22,718 nucleotides of DNA. Source: Didymodactylos carnosus. Taxonomy: Eukaryota; Rotifera; Eurotatoria; Philodinida; Philodinidae. The position numbers and the translations under genes were made by a program. Positions 10,432 through 19,264 of the stretch are shown here, one piece after another. The notes under the pieces were generated by a model. It saw only the letters and a list, made by a program, of their open reading frames with translations. It had not been told where the DNA came from and made no database searches. The number at the start of each line of letters is the position of its first letter. Positions within the stretch are counted from its first letter, which is position 1. The stretch covers positions 1 through 22,718 of the forward strand of contig CAJNOQ010002777.1 of the NCBI GenBank assembly GCA_905250885.1, written 5' to 3'.

Positions 10432-11706
10432 CTAAAGATTATCAGAATTGTAGGCTGTGTTCCTTCAAAATCAATCTTATCACAGATAAGTACCACTATG
10501 AGCATCTGCACACAGTCACGACTGATGCACTCCGTCTTTTTTATTTCGTATTGTTTGTCACACTCAACTACTTACCTGAATCAAAGGAAAAAGTTAAATA
10601 TTGGGGCGGACAAAAATAACACAGGAACGCGCGACTTGCACACAGAAAAGAAAGGTACACGATGATGACGAGTGAGTGCATGAAAGAGATAGAAACACAG
10701 AAAGAGAAGAGGAAAGAGAGAACAAGAATAAACAGTCAACATTCACTGTTATAGAATCAGCGCATCTCAAAGAAACACAGTCATTTCAAAAGAAGAGGCT
10801 CGTGTTATTCTAACAAGTGACTCAGAATGAATGGTGGTCTCAATATTTCCTTAATATTTCGATCAATTCTCATTGCTCAAACTTCAACTTTTTTTTAAAT
10901 ATTCGCTGTGCAATTGTCCACAACAGTATATAAAAAATTCTGCACTTGAAGGAGAAAAATTGGACAAATAATATTTTGAAGCTCCAAATGCCCCACTTTC
11001 ACACATAAAAAACAGTCTTTTTGACTTTAGTCGTTGGAACTTCGAACAGCCGACAAAAACTAAATAGTCATTTTGTATCGCTTAAATAGGTCTATCTTTC
11101 AACTCTGTTAGAAAGCTTTTTGCATCAATAGTTGTCGCCTACGTGAGTTATTTTTTTCCAGATTTTGTAAAAATCACGTTTTTGAATAAGCAATTTGAAG
11201 ACACTTTTTATCAAAAATATGCAAGAGTACTAATAAAAAACTAAAAATACTAATGTTAGTACTAAAAAATTACACAAAACTAACTTTGTTTGGGCTACAG
11301 TAAGTTTTTTGTTTTGATTTACCGGGTCTGAAGACGCATGGTGACGAAAAAAGGAAAAGTGTCCCGTCACGCTTCTCGAGCATTTTTTTGCAGTAGGGAC
11401 TTAATCAAAACCAAACTTGAAAATAGCCAAAAAATAGCTCAGAAGGTCAGAAGAAAAAACTTCAAAACCTTTTCGTTTCGGAGAAAAATGGAAAAACTGA
11501 GTTTTTATCTCTACTTTTCTTATGCTTATATATCTACTCATCAAAGGTGAAAACCTAATTTGCAAATGTTAATATATAACCTTTTACACTCTGTCCGTTG
11601 GTACCGTCAGAAAAATATTAACATCAATGGTTAAAATAAAAAACAGGCTCTCCTAGACCTCCTAAAGGCAAAAAAAGACTTTTCTGACCACTTTTTCAAC
11701 AAGTTC
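10432..11706. other. non-coding stretch upstream of the GNAT gene
   Basis: The first few hundred bases would hold the GNAT promoter; no clear TATA box is visible. A purine-rich tract of GAAAGAGA words runs at about 10660-10735. From 11000 to 11690, poly-T tracts alternate with short repeated phrases: AGAAAGCTTTTTGCATCAATAGTT near 11112 resembles AGAAAAATATTAACATCAATGGTT near 11610. That suggests a very old, unclassifiable repeat. The 70-codon open frame at 11338-11550 is lysine- and phenylalanine-rich and looks like chance. Confidence 0.3.
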
Positions 11707-12136
11707 CAGGGCTGGGCAACTCCAACTCCGAAGCTGAGGATTTTTTTGATGGAGTTGGAGTTGGGGTTGACCTTGGCGGAGTTGGAGTTGAGATTTTAGT
11801 AGGTTGGAGTTGGGTTTTTAAATTTTTAGTCTCAACTCCATTTTTGATTTTTGGAAATATTCAATAGTTGTAAACTGATCTTCTAAACCATTGAGTGGCT
11901 GTATTCACGGGTGAATTCGAAAGTGCTTTGCGCTTTCCTGCCGGGAAAAGCTTAAAAACGTCCAGAATCCTGCTAAAAACCGGAAAATCTTCCTTACAAA
12001 AGTGAAGCAATCGGACTTGAACGGGAGTTGAGATTTTTTTGAGGGAGTTGGAGTTGAAAAATTTTGAGCGGAATTGGAAATTTGAAAACGGAGTTGGAGT
12101 TGAAAGTTAGCGGAGTTGCCCAGCCCTGACATGTTC
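11699..12136. mobile_element. 422 bp hAT-type MITE of GGAGTTG words with 8 bp target duplication
   Basis: The element proper is 11707-12128. It starts CAGGGCTGGGCAACTCC, and its other end is the exact inverse over those 17 bases, the classic form of hAT termini. The flanks ACAAGTTC (11699-11706) and ACATGTTC (12129-12136) agree at 7 of 8 positions, the length hAT elements duplicate. The subterminal regions are filled with GGAGTTGGAGTTG (complement CAACTCCAACTCC), repeated many times on both sides, while the middle (about 11830-12010) is ordinary AT-rich DNA. No transposase is encoded. The one change between the flanking copies suggests an insertion that is not very recent. Confidence 0.8.
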
Positions 12137-12239
12137 CACATAGAATCTAAGAGAATAGAAGGTGAATTTACACAAAACTAGAAGAGCTCTACAAGACAAG
12201 CATAGTGAGATTTTGTCAGATAAAAGTTCTGTATAAATG

Positions 12240-12800
12240 GGTGAAGGTGTGTGCACGTGCCCTGCTGCCAAAGTGAGAGGAGAGCCCATGACTCCGCCTC
12301 TAATTTGTAAATAAAATTGATCATTCAACGTACAGTAATTATTAAATCATATGAATCAACAAAGTTAATCACAGTATCGACCGTTAAATTGTATTTTATT
12401 GGTTTATTATCCATAAGTAACGTCCTTCAGATCCTATTTAATGTCTCTTCTAGAGGGATCATAGTATACATAGTAAGTCTGTTACATCAAATGTAATAAA
12501 CCAAGTGCCAATGTCCATTCGATCTTGTGAATACTGATGTAATGTAGAGACTAATGTATTAGAATCCATCTAAATCTGATTAAAGATCCCTCTCAATAAT
12601 AAGTCTGAAAGTCGTGAAATCAGAACAGTTGGATCTGTGGTAGTAGATAAAATGGGTCTGGCAGAATATTTGGTTTATAATCTTTACATAGGAAATACAG
12701 ATGCAGTAGAAATGTCGAACCATAATTCGGTAATAATTTAGTGTATAATGCTCCGGGATTATTCTCCCATAGAATAATCTTCGTAAAAAGGTCCTTGTTT
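12240..12800 (-). pseudogene. second Penelope-type reverse transcriptase fragment
   Basis: Read on the minus strand, the block MDSNTLVSTLHQYSQDRMD followed by FITFDVTDLL (about 12510-12450) is the RT region around the first catalytic aspartate. NDQFYLQIRGGVMGSPLTL at about 12325-12270 is the strongly conserved substrate-binding block that follows it. The order and wording fit Penelope-like RTs. The fragment carries several breaks, has no catalytic YxDD box after it, and coding similarity stops about 100 bases before the hAT MITE at 11707-12128. It belongs to a different subfamily from the copy at 2700-5530, whose corresponding block reads LYDQINGVSM. Confidence 0.65.
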
Positions 12801-12809
12801 TGTTCATTA

Positions 12810-13490
12810 AAAGATTAACCGAATTAAAATGGCTCTCGTTTAAATGCTAAGTAAAAATATTTTTTTTCTAAGTGTTTTATTTAAATTTTAATTTAAAAAA
12901 ATTTCTAGTCTAAGCAGAATATTCCATTTATATTTTGATAAACAAACAAAAAACACATTTGTTAGTTTATCAACTTAATAATTAAATATTTGACTTATAT
13001 ATTACCTCCACTCCTCCCTCTCCCTAGAATAGAAGGCCGTGACCTTCTGGTTTCGCACATCGCACTTTTTTTGGTGAAAAACTGCCATAGGGCGTTTTTC
13101 AAAACTTTTCTCTTCAGACTGACCTTCTATATGGAAAGGAGGTTTACTTATCAAACTTAGCAAAAATTTTAATTGTTGAGAAAAATTAAATTGATTGAGT
13201 ATCCAATAATTTTATTAAACATTCAAATTATTTACGGAGCAGATACAAATTTTACTTAGCAAAAATTAACTTCGCATTTACGTAGTTTTACTTGGCAAAA
13301 AAAGTATATTAGTCAATTAAAATCTAATAATTGATACGCTTGAGTTTTTTTGCACATGTTCATCATTTTTCATTTTTATCGTAATATAATCAGAAATGAT
13401 TAGTGGTTTACTTTTGTCTGTTTTGCTTTTAAGCAAAACATGTGTCTTATGATCGGTACCAATAGCAACCGATTCTTGGTCTTTAGTGGA
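12810..13490. other. AT-rich stretch without a recognised gene
   Basis: It contains the phrase TTACTTAGCAAAAATT repeated in variants near 13145, 13252 and 13288, and a small hairpin AGAAGG/CCTTCT near 13031-13048. A pyrimidine-rich run (CTCCACTCCTCCCTCTCCC) lies near 13007-13026. No gene is visible. Confidence 0.25.
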
Positions 13491-13496
13491 TGATTT

Positions 13497-14031
13497 TTAC
13501 AAAAGACATTCCATATGAGTGAGGATGATTCTGAATGTCGGCTTTTCAAATGTAAATAAATGATTATTCTTAGTAAAGTTAGAATAATCACAAGTAGTAT
13601 AATGTCTATGATTATAACCAATATCATCATGTAGATCCATAATAGGTATATGTTTATACGAAAACCTTTTAATAAAATTATCTCGTAAATGTTTAGTAGA
13701 GAGAATCAAGTGAGCGATTTCTTGGTCATTAGGAATCCTAATATTACCATTAATTATAATATGGTCAAAAGTTGAAAATATTTGCATAGAAATCTCATAA
13801 GATTCAAATGGATTTTTAATACAAATACATTTGTTTGTTTGTTATTTTAATATCGTAACAATCGATTTCATGATAACATGGGATACTTACAATTAATGTA
13901 TTCTCTAAAATTAAGTTTACCGGGGGAAAGTTTTGAGTATCCAGATATCGAATGTCGTACATTTTACAGTGAAGTGGATAAATTGTTGCTGTAATATATC
14001 GGTCATTTTGGCTATTTTTAGATGTGCCCAT
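13497..14031 (-). CDS. hypothetical protein, possible two-exon gene, about 145 aa
   Basis: Two open stretches on the minus strand can be joined. Exon 1 is 14031-13891 (47 codons, starting MGTSKNSQND and ending NLILENTLI), followed by a strong donor, GTAAGTATCC. Exon 2 is 13793-13497, after an acceptor ATGAG with a poor pyrimidine tract; phase 0 is kept on both sides. The 97 nt intron is longer than the 49 and 58 nt introns elsewhere in the window. The product would have no signal peptide or membrane segment and is rich in His, Asn and Ile; HDDIGYNHRHYTTCD is its most distinctive part. I do not recognise the family. It may instead be part of a decayed element, or two unrelated chance frames. 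Confidence 0.3.
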
Positions 14032-14199
14032 CGTAGATATAAGAACGAATGATCGTATGACTAATGTTCAAATAACCAATTATCCAAAAAATTTATATAA
14101 CTCAGGTTAATGTAAATCAGATTGCTCTTTTATTAGAAACACGACTGTAAACTATTTATGTCTAATGTTTTCATTTTTAGAGTGGCAAACATGTGTGCC

Positions 14200-14973
14200 C
14201 AGGGCGAAGAATCTTGAAATATGATTTTGTAAGTTCATACAAGATCTTGTGCGATCGTATTACAGGATACCACAAGATTTCACAAGATCATATAAAAATC
14301 TTACAAGATCTTACAAGAATCTTGGTTCAAGAATCTTGTAAGATTCCACAAGATTTTTCTTACAGGAAGATCTTGCAAGATCTTGTATAAGATCTTGAAA
14401 GATTTCATAAGATCATATAAGAATGCATCATATCTTACAAGATTATGTCTCTGATTCTGTTGTATAGATCTTCTACAGATCCTCTTTAAAAAACAGCTTT
14501 TTTCTTTTCATAATATTTTCGAACATAGAAAGGGCTCTGACGTCCGTAGGAACGTGTCGAACTACGTTTCTTATAGCCATGCACGTTATTTATGCTCAGC
14601 TGATGTACGCAGTTGGAGAAAGAAAAAATTCTAAGTTTCGTCATAAGAACTATGGTTTATATATACTATATATCGCTGAAAAATTTATGTGGTAAGAATG
14701 AGTCATCACTTCTTGTAAGATCTTGTAACCAGAAATCGTATGATCTTGTGATAAGAACTGACAAGATCTTGCAAGATCATATAACTTCTTGTTACAAGAT
14801 CCTATAAGATCTTAAGATTTCTTATAAACTGATCTTGTAAGATCTTACAGCAAGAATTTACAAGATTCTGCAAGATCATACAGGATCTTGGGATAAGATC
14901 TTAGAAGATCTTGTAGCAGATTGCATAAGGAATCATCAGATCTTAGAAGATCTTGTAAGACGTCTTCCACCTG
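14200..14973. mobile_element. probable hAT-like element of AAGATCTT words (774 bp)
   Basis: Two clusters of the palindromic word AAGATCTT, usually within CAAGATCTTG or its variants, lie at about 14205-14420 and 14715-14957, about a dozen exact copies in all, around a unique centre (14450-14700). The left end reads CAGGGCGAAGAATCTTG. The right end, from the other strand, reads CAGGTGGAAGACGTCTTAC, which is similar over most of its length. This matches the design of the GGAGTTG element at 11707. The flanking 8-mers (TGTGTGCC, AGTGTTAA) agree at only four positions, so the target duplication is not confirmed. Open frames inside it follow the repeat words and are not genes. Confidence 0.5.
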
Positions 14974-15360
14974 AGTGTTAATGATTTTAATAGAATTCAG
15001 AAGTTTATTCTTATTATGATTACATTTAACAATATATGCCGACGAAATAAATGACATTGATGAACATCGTTTGCTTACACAGGTCTCTTTTGTCAAAATT
15101 ATCAAATCTCTTTTTGTCTTGATACCCCTCGATAGTGGCTGTTGGTGATATGATTTACACATTCAGAACAGGTAAGTACGAACAAACAATTGAACTTTAA
15201 GAGTAAAATTGCTTAATACTATTAAAATGTATGAGTTTTTGAAATAAAGTTTATGAAATGAAAATGTCAAGAAAAAATATAAGTGCCTCTTGAGTTATGC
15301 TTCAAACAAGCAAAGACATGTATAGCGTTCCCATCACAAAAGTGTAACTATTTGATGCCT
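14974..15360. other. spacer between the AAGATCTT element and the GH16 gene end
   Basis: Would contain the 3' untranslated region of the GH16 gene (minus strand). A donor-like AACAG-GTAAGTACG on the plus strand at about 15166-15180 follows a short open stretch, but no partner exon was found. Nothing else was recognised. Confidence 0.25.
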
Positions 15361-16594
15361 TCATACTTGAACCATTTTCCATTTCTGATCTGGCTGACCA
15401 TTACTCGTCCACAAGCTCACTTGATCACCTGGATTAGTCGAGGCACCTGCCAGTCCGGCCACTTTATTTGCGTGAACATTGATTAATGTGATTGTTCCAT
15501 CATCGTTTTCATGAACCTTCCACAGCTGATTATTTCCGACATGATACGGAAATTGAATCAGGTTTGTGCCGTCATCTTGGCCCCAGTCAAAAGCATCTAA
15601 CGCTTGACGACTGTGAGAAACAATGAGACGATATTGGCCATTTCCCGCATATTGTACATGCCAGATCTAAAACACAAGATATTCTGTTTCGTATCAGGAG
15701 TACAATTACACTCACTTGCCACGCCCCTCCATTATCGTGCCATTGAAGCACTCTTGCACTGTTATCATGCGAAGCACCGTCGATTTCCAACAAAAGATTA
15801 CTGTTAACGTTGATGAATTTATAAAATCCATCGTACTTCGGTTGCCATACTTGAACAGAGTCAATGGTCATCGTCAGCGGATATGTTTTTGGATCTGGTC
15901 GAGTTTGAGATTTTCCCCCGACGCCCAAGCTTACTACCAAGCACATATCTTTCACTTGTTCCAACTCCTTCGGAATGGTGAATGAATTAACAATTTGGTC
16001 ATCGAAATACCACGTTATCTGGTCGTATCCAAAATCCACACCGTATCGATGAAAATCGGAACCCAGATTGTCGTTGTATTCGCCTGATCGACCACCCATC
16101 ACCTGCGCATTTCCCTCTTCAGAAGTGTAATGGATACCGTACGCAAATCGTTTATGATTGTCAAAGACTTCCATGACCGTTATTTCGGGTAGCGTCTGAT
16201 CTTGTGCAACGAGAAATATTGTCGACCAACTGCTGGGAACTGAAGAAACGCGCGTGAGAAGTTCGATGTAGCCGTTCGTATAACAAAATTTTCCGTTTGT
16301 GTTGATTGTGCCAGATGAGAAATCAACATCGAACGTTCCGTACTCATTTGAAATGCCGACATTGATGCTTCGTTCTGCAGTTGCTTTCAACTCGACCTTT
16401 TGCTCGATAATTTTCACTTGTCTAGGTACCATATTTGCACGATTGTTGTAGTATGTACCCCACGGGTAACCATAATTCCACAGTGTCGTGTTCAATGTAG
16501 AATCAAATTCTTCCTTCAGCGTCTGAGCAAGACCATCTGTTGGATGCCCGTTGACTTGATTAACCAGCAGAAAAAGAAAAAGCGTCCACATCAT
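15361..16594 (-). CDS. secreted GH16 glycosidase-like protein with C-terminal ricin B lectin domain, two exons, 394 aa
   Basis: Exon 1 is 16594-15716 and exon 2 is 15666-15361, with a 49 nt intron (GTGAGT...TTTTAG) in phase 0. Residues 1-16 (MMWTLFLFLLVNQVNG) form a signal peptide. Residues 28-252 are a family 16 glycoside hydrolase fold: EEFDSTLNTTLWNYGYPWG, SSGTINTNGKFCYTNGYIE and FHRYGVDFGYDQITWYFDDQ are typical of bacterial beta-glucanase/agarase-like enzymes. Residues 256-394 are a beta-trefoil with three QxW motifs (Q293-W295, Q340-W342, Q387-W389). Such proteins bind and cut beta-linked polysaccharides outside the cell. The catalytic motif is E137-I-T139-V-M-E142, where the family has E-x-D-x-x-E: both glutamates remain but the aspartate is Thr. 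Activity may therefore be reduced or lost. The lectin part and frame are intact, so the protein is probably still made. Origin by transfer from bacteria is inferred. Confidence 0.88.
15667..15715 (-). other. 49 nt intron of the GH16-ricin gene
   Basis: Donor GTGAGT directly follows the codon for Q293, and the acceptor TTGTGTTTTAG precedes ATC TGG. Reading through instead would destroy the first QxW motif and the rest of the lectin domain. The size is typical of very compact metazoan introns. It shows that the gene, whatever its origin, is now expressed through eukaryotic splicing. Confidence 0.88.
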
Positions 16595-16948
16595 TTTCTG
16601 TGTTTCGCTAGAGTAAAATAATCCTTTTATTTCATTTTTCGTGATAGAATAACAGTGTCAGCTGCTTTGATTCACATACAGTGAGTAATTTTCACTGACA
16701 TTCCAATAATCCTTCACACGATGCACTTGCACATACCTTTAAAGAAACTGACGCATCTGTATTCACTTCTAATTTAACAAGCGTCGAATGCGAGCTACGT
16801 CGAACGCAATCATCCGGCTATGCCGAAATATGACACTAACCCGAGGACTTTTTAGAGCAAGCATAATACAGATGCTGTCGTGAAATTCGTAGACCTTCTA
16901 GTTAAATATCAGAAAGTCACTTGATATCAAAATTTGAAATAGAGCTAA
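16595..16948. other. upstream region of the GH16-ricin gene
   Basis: Would hold the promoter and 5' untranslated region for minus-strand transcription. CAGTGTCAGC and CAGTGAG-like words recur, but no convincing TATA box or operator can be named. It is bounded by the foldback element at 16949. Confidence 0.3.
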
Positions 16949-17505
16949 CGAGGGAAGGCCCACGACTGTCAAATCGCTTTTGACGTAAAACTTAGTGGAC
17001 AATGGGTAACCGAGCATGCTGATTCCGAATATGACGATGGTTTTTGCTAATGCGTCTTTGGAGACCCCGTTTTTTGAAAAACTGGGTTTTCGCAATGAAA
17101 AACTTTTTTGATCAAAACTTTTTTTGATTCGTACAAATGAAAGCGAATGCTCTAAAACCTACGCAAAACTATTTTTTAAGGTTTTGGAAGCGTGCAAAAC
17201 TAAAAGTTTGAACATAAAAAGCTGTTTTTCGGCTGTAGTATTAAGTTTTGACCCTTTAAAAACTATTCAAAACCTTAAAAAATAGTTTTGCGTAGGTTTT
17301 AGAGCATGCCCTTTCATTTGTACGAATCAAAAAAAAGTTTTGATCAAAAAAGTTTTTCATTGCGAAAACCCAGTTTTTCAAAAACCGGGGTCTCCAAAGA
17401 CGCATTGGCAAAACCATCGTCATATTCGGGATCAGCATGCTCGGTTACCCATTGTCCACTAAGTTTTACGTCAAAAGTGATTTGACAGTCGGAGGCCTTT
17501 CCTCT
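16949..17505. mobile_element. foldback element with arms of about 236 bp
   Basis: Left arm 16951-17186 and right arm 17268-17503 are inverted copies of each other, separated by 81 bases. They agree over almost their whole length: for example ACGCAAAACTATTTTTTAAG at 17161-17180 is matched exactly by its complement ending at 17292. The ends read CGAGGGAAGGCC on the left and, from the other strand, AGAGGAAAGGCC on the right. TAA on both sides (16946-16948 and 17506-17508) could be a 3 bp target duplication, as in PIF/Harbinger elements, but this could be chance. No coding capacity. High arm similarity suggests modest age. A transcript would fold into a long double-stranded RNA. Confidence 0.7.
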
Positions 17506-17660
17506 TAAGGGTACCCTGATCGAAAGTACTACAAGAGTCGCAAAGTTGTGTTGAGCCTATTCATGACGTTGTGTGTGCATCTACAGGCTTCTTTATCTGA
17601 ACACCGTCATTTGAAGATAATACGACATTAAATGACAATTGTTGAGTAAACATGACCGTA

Positions 17661-18181
17661 AGGTGCCGATAATCCGAAATCATAGCAAGATTTTTTTTTC
17701 GTTTTTATCTTACATGGTTGGAAAGAGGATAGGCGAGAGACTATAAAAAAATAGTTTTTAATTTTTAAAAAAGTCCTTTTGGTAAAAAAAAATTCAAAAT
17801 AGTGACACACACCTTTTTTGGGCAAAATGGTTGTACTTTGAAAAATATGCCGAAATTTTATTTTTTCGTGTTTTTTAGTCATCCAAATTAGTTTTTTCTT
17901 ATTCGTTGTGTGAGACCGACTATTATAGTACCGAGTTGTTATAATTTAATACGGTTTTCTATAGTCGGTTTCACACGACGAATAAGAAAAAACTAGTTTA
18001 GATGACTAAAAAACATGAAAAATAAAATTTTGGCATATTTTTCAAAGTACATCCGTTTTGCCCAAAAAAGGTGTATATCACTGTGTTGAATCTTTTTTAT
18101 AGTCACTCGCATACCCTCTTTCCAACCAGGTAAGAAAAAAAATGAAAAAAATCTTGCTATGATTTCAAATTAGCGGCACCT
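17661..18181. mobile_element. foldback element with arms of more than 200 bp and TA target duplication
   Basis: The left end AGGTGCCG at 17661 is mirrored by CGGCACCT ending at 18181, with TA outside both (17659-17660 and 18182-18183). The inverted arms run inward to ACCGACTAT at about 17915-17922 and its complement at 17961-17970. The left arm carries about 45 bases more than the right, around 17735-17790. The loop is about 40 bases. Unlike the neighbouring foldback at 16949-17505 it shares no arm sequence with it, so the two are separate families lying 155 bases apart. No coding capacity; TA duplication points to a Tc1/mariner-like mobiliser. Confidence 0.7.
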
Positions 18182-18183
18182 TA

Positions 18184-18805
18184 ATAACAAATCAAAAAAT
18201 GTACGATTATCTGGTGAAGAATGTTGAATATCAAAACTGTATTATAAACACTGGACAAATCAAGAGGAGAAATATAATCACTATGATTTCAGCCATATAA
18301 ACAAGAGGAGTAAAACCAATCAACTAGTGAAAGATCGTTTGACTGATAAATTGTATTAACAACAGTCACAACAGCATTGTTAAAAATAACTTTTCTTGTT
18401 GCTCATTTCACAGGTATTCGAAGATTATCCCGATTTTCAATATTGTTTTGTCTAAGTTATTTTATTAATAAAATACAAAGAAGAGAATCTCAATTTTACA
18501 GAGAAAGAGGGATTTTATATTCCCATTATTATTTTTGCGCAAAAAAGAAAATAACAAACTAGAAAAGTAGTTCTAACTAATACAGGAAGATATGTACACA
18601 GGTATCACACACAATAAACAGGAACTCACACTGTCACTCCAAAGTTCACCCACTCTCATACTAACACACATTTATTAAAAAAGAAAATAACGGAAGAATG
18701 AAATAGAACAAAGTGAGCCAGATTATAAAACAGAAATAAATGTTTAACTATCTTCGTTGAAACGGTGACTTGAACAGATAAATTCGATGACAGCTCGATA
18801 AATTG
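18184..18805. other. AT-rich spacer and probable LINE 3' trailer
   Basis: No recognised gene. The part near 18600-18800 lies downstream of the LINE stop on the minus strand and may be its 3' untranslated region. No poly-A or simple-repeat tail could be assigned. Confidence 0.25.
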
Positions 18806-19264
18806 TTATGTAGTCTCCTTTCGAAAGAAATACTCACGGTAGTAAAAGATTAGGGTTTGGGCAGACTCTATGTTTAAGATCTTTCTGAAAATACTTTTCG
18901 ATAAGCACGATATAACACACACCAATAGATAGTGTTGAATTGTTTCCTTGTCACCACAGTTGCACAGGTCAAATGATTAAAGCGACTTAGCAAATAAATC
19001 AGAATTCAAAGCAGAAAAATTTGTTAGCAGTCTACGGTATATAATATCAACTCCTCTGGAAATATTATAGACACGATAAAAAAGGGAAAACGTATCCCTA
19101 ATGAACTAGAATGTCTTTCTTGAAACTTTTAGGAGTAGTTTTTCGAATGTTTTCGGGCAGTGCAGATCATAGCTGGATGATGTAAGAAAAGAATGATCTG
19201 TCCGCCAAAACGGAATCAAGTGTAATGGTTCTGAACGTACCACGCCTACGTAAGGTGTGCGGTA
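18806..19264 (-). pseudogene. LINE (non-LTR retrotransposon) C-terminal fragment, downstream half
   Basis: On the minus strand GTFRTITLDSVLADRSFFSY, then SALPENIRKTTPKSFKKDIL (about 19225-19095), is the segment that follows the RT domain in jockey-like LINEs (T..Y..SF.....LWN.LP..IR.....FKK.L). After an unaligned gap, SALNSDLFAKSL and then LCNCGDKETIQHYLLVC (about 19005-18920) form the C-terminal Cys/His knuckle (C-x-C...H-x4-C). The frame ends in TAA at 18806-18808. At least two in-frame stops (TGA after YIIQL, TAA after FAKSL) and a frame change interrupt it, so it is dead. It continues the fragment at 20287-20489, from which a hAT-type insertion separates it. Confidence 0.65.

Noticed and set aside
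11338-11550. Relationship of ACCGGGTCTGAAGACGCATGG to the foldback arms at 16949-17505
   Set aside because: Only a short, gapped similarity to ACCGGGGTCTCCAAAGACGCA; not enough to call a copy.
12107-12236. Residues after GSPLTLAAG in the minus-strand frame as more RT sequence
   Set aside because: They show no RT motif and run into the hAT MITE.
14205-14957. CRISPR-like array of AAGATCTT repeats
   Set aside because: Copies are irregularly spaced, overlap, occur in both orientations and have no uniform spacers; the setting is eukaryotic.
15587-15715. GH16 protein ending as VSVIVLLIRN... at 15587
   Set aside because: That tail is intron read-through; splicing restores the lectin domain with its second and third QxW motifs.
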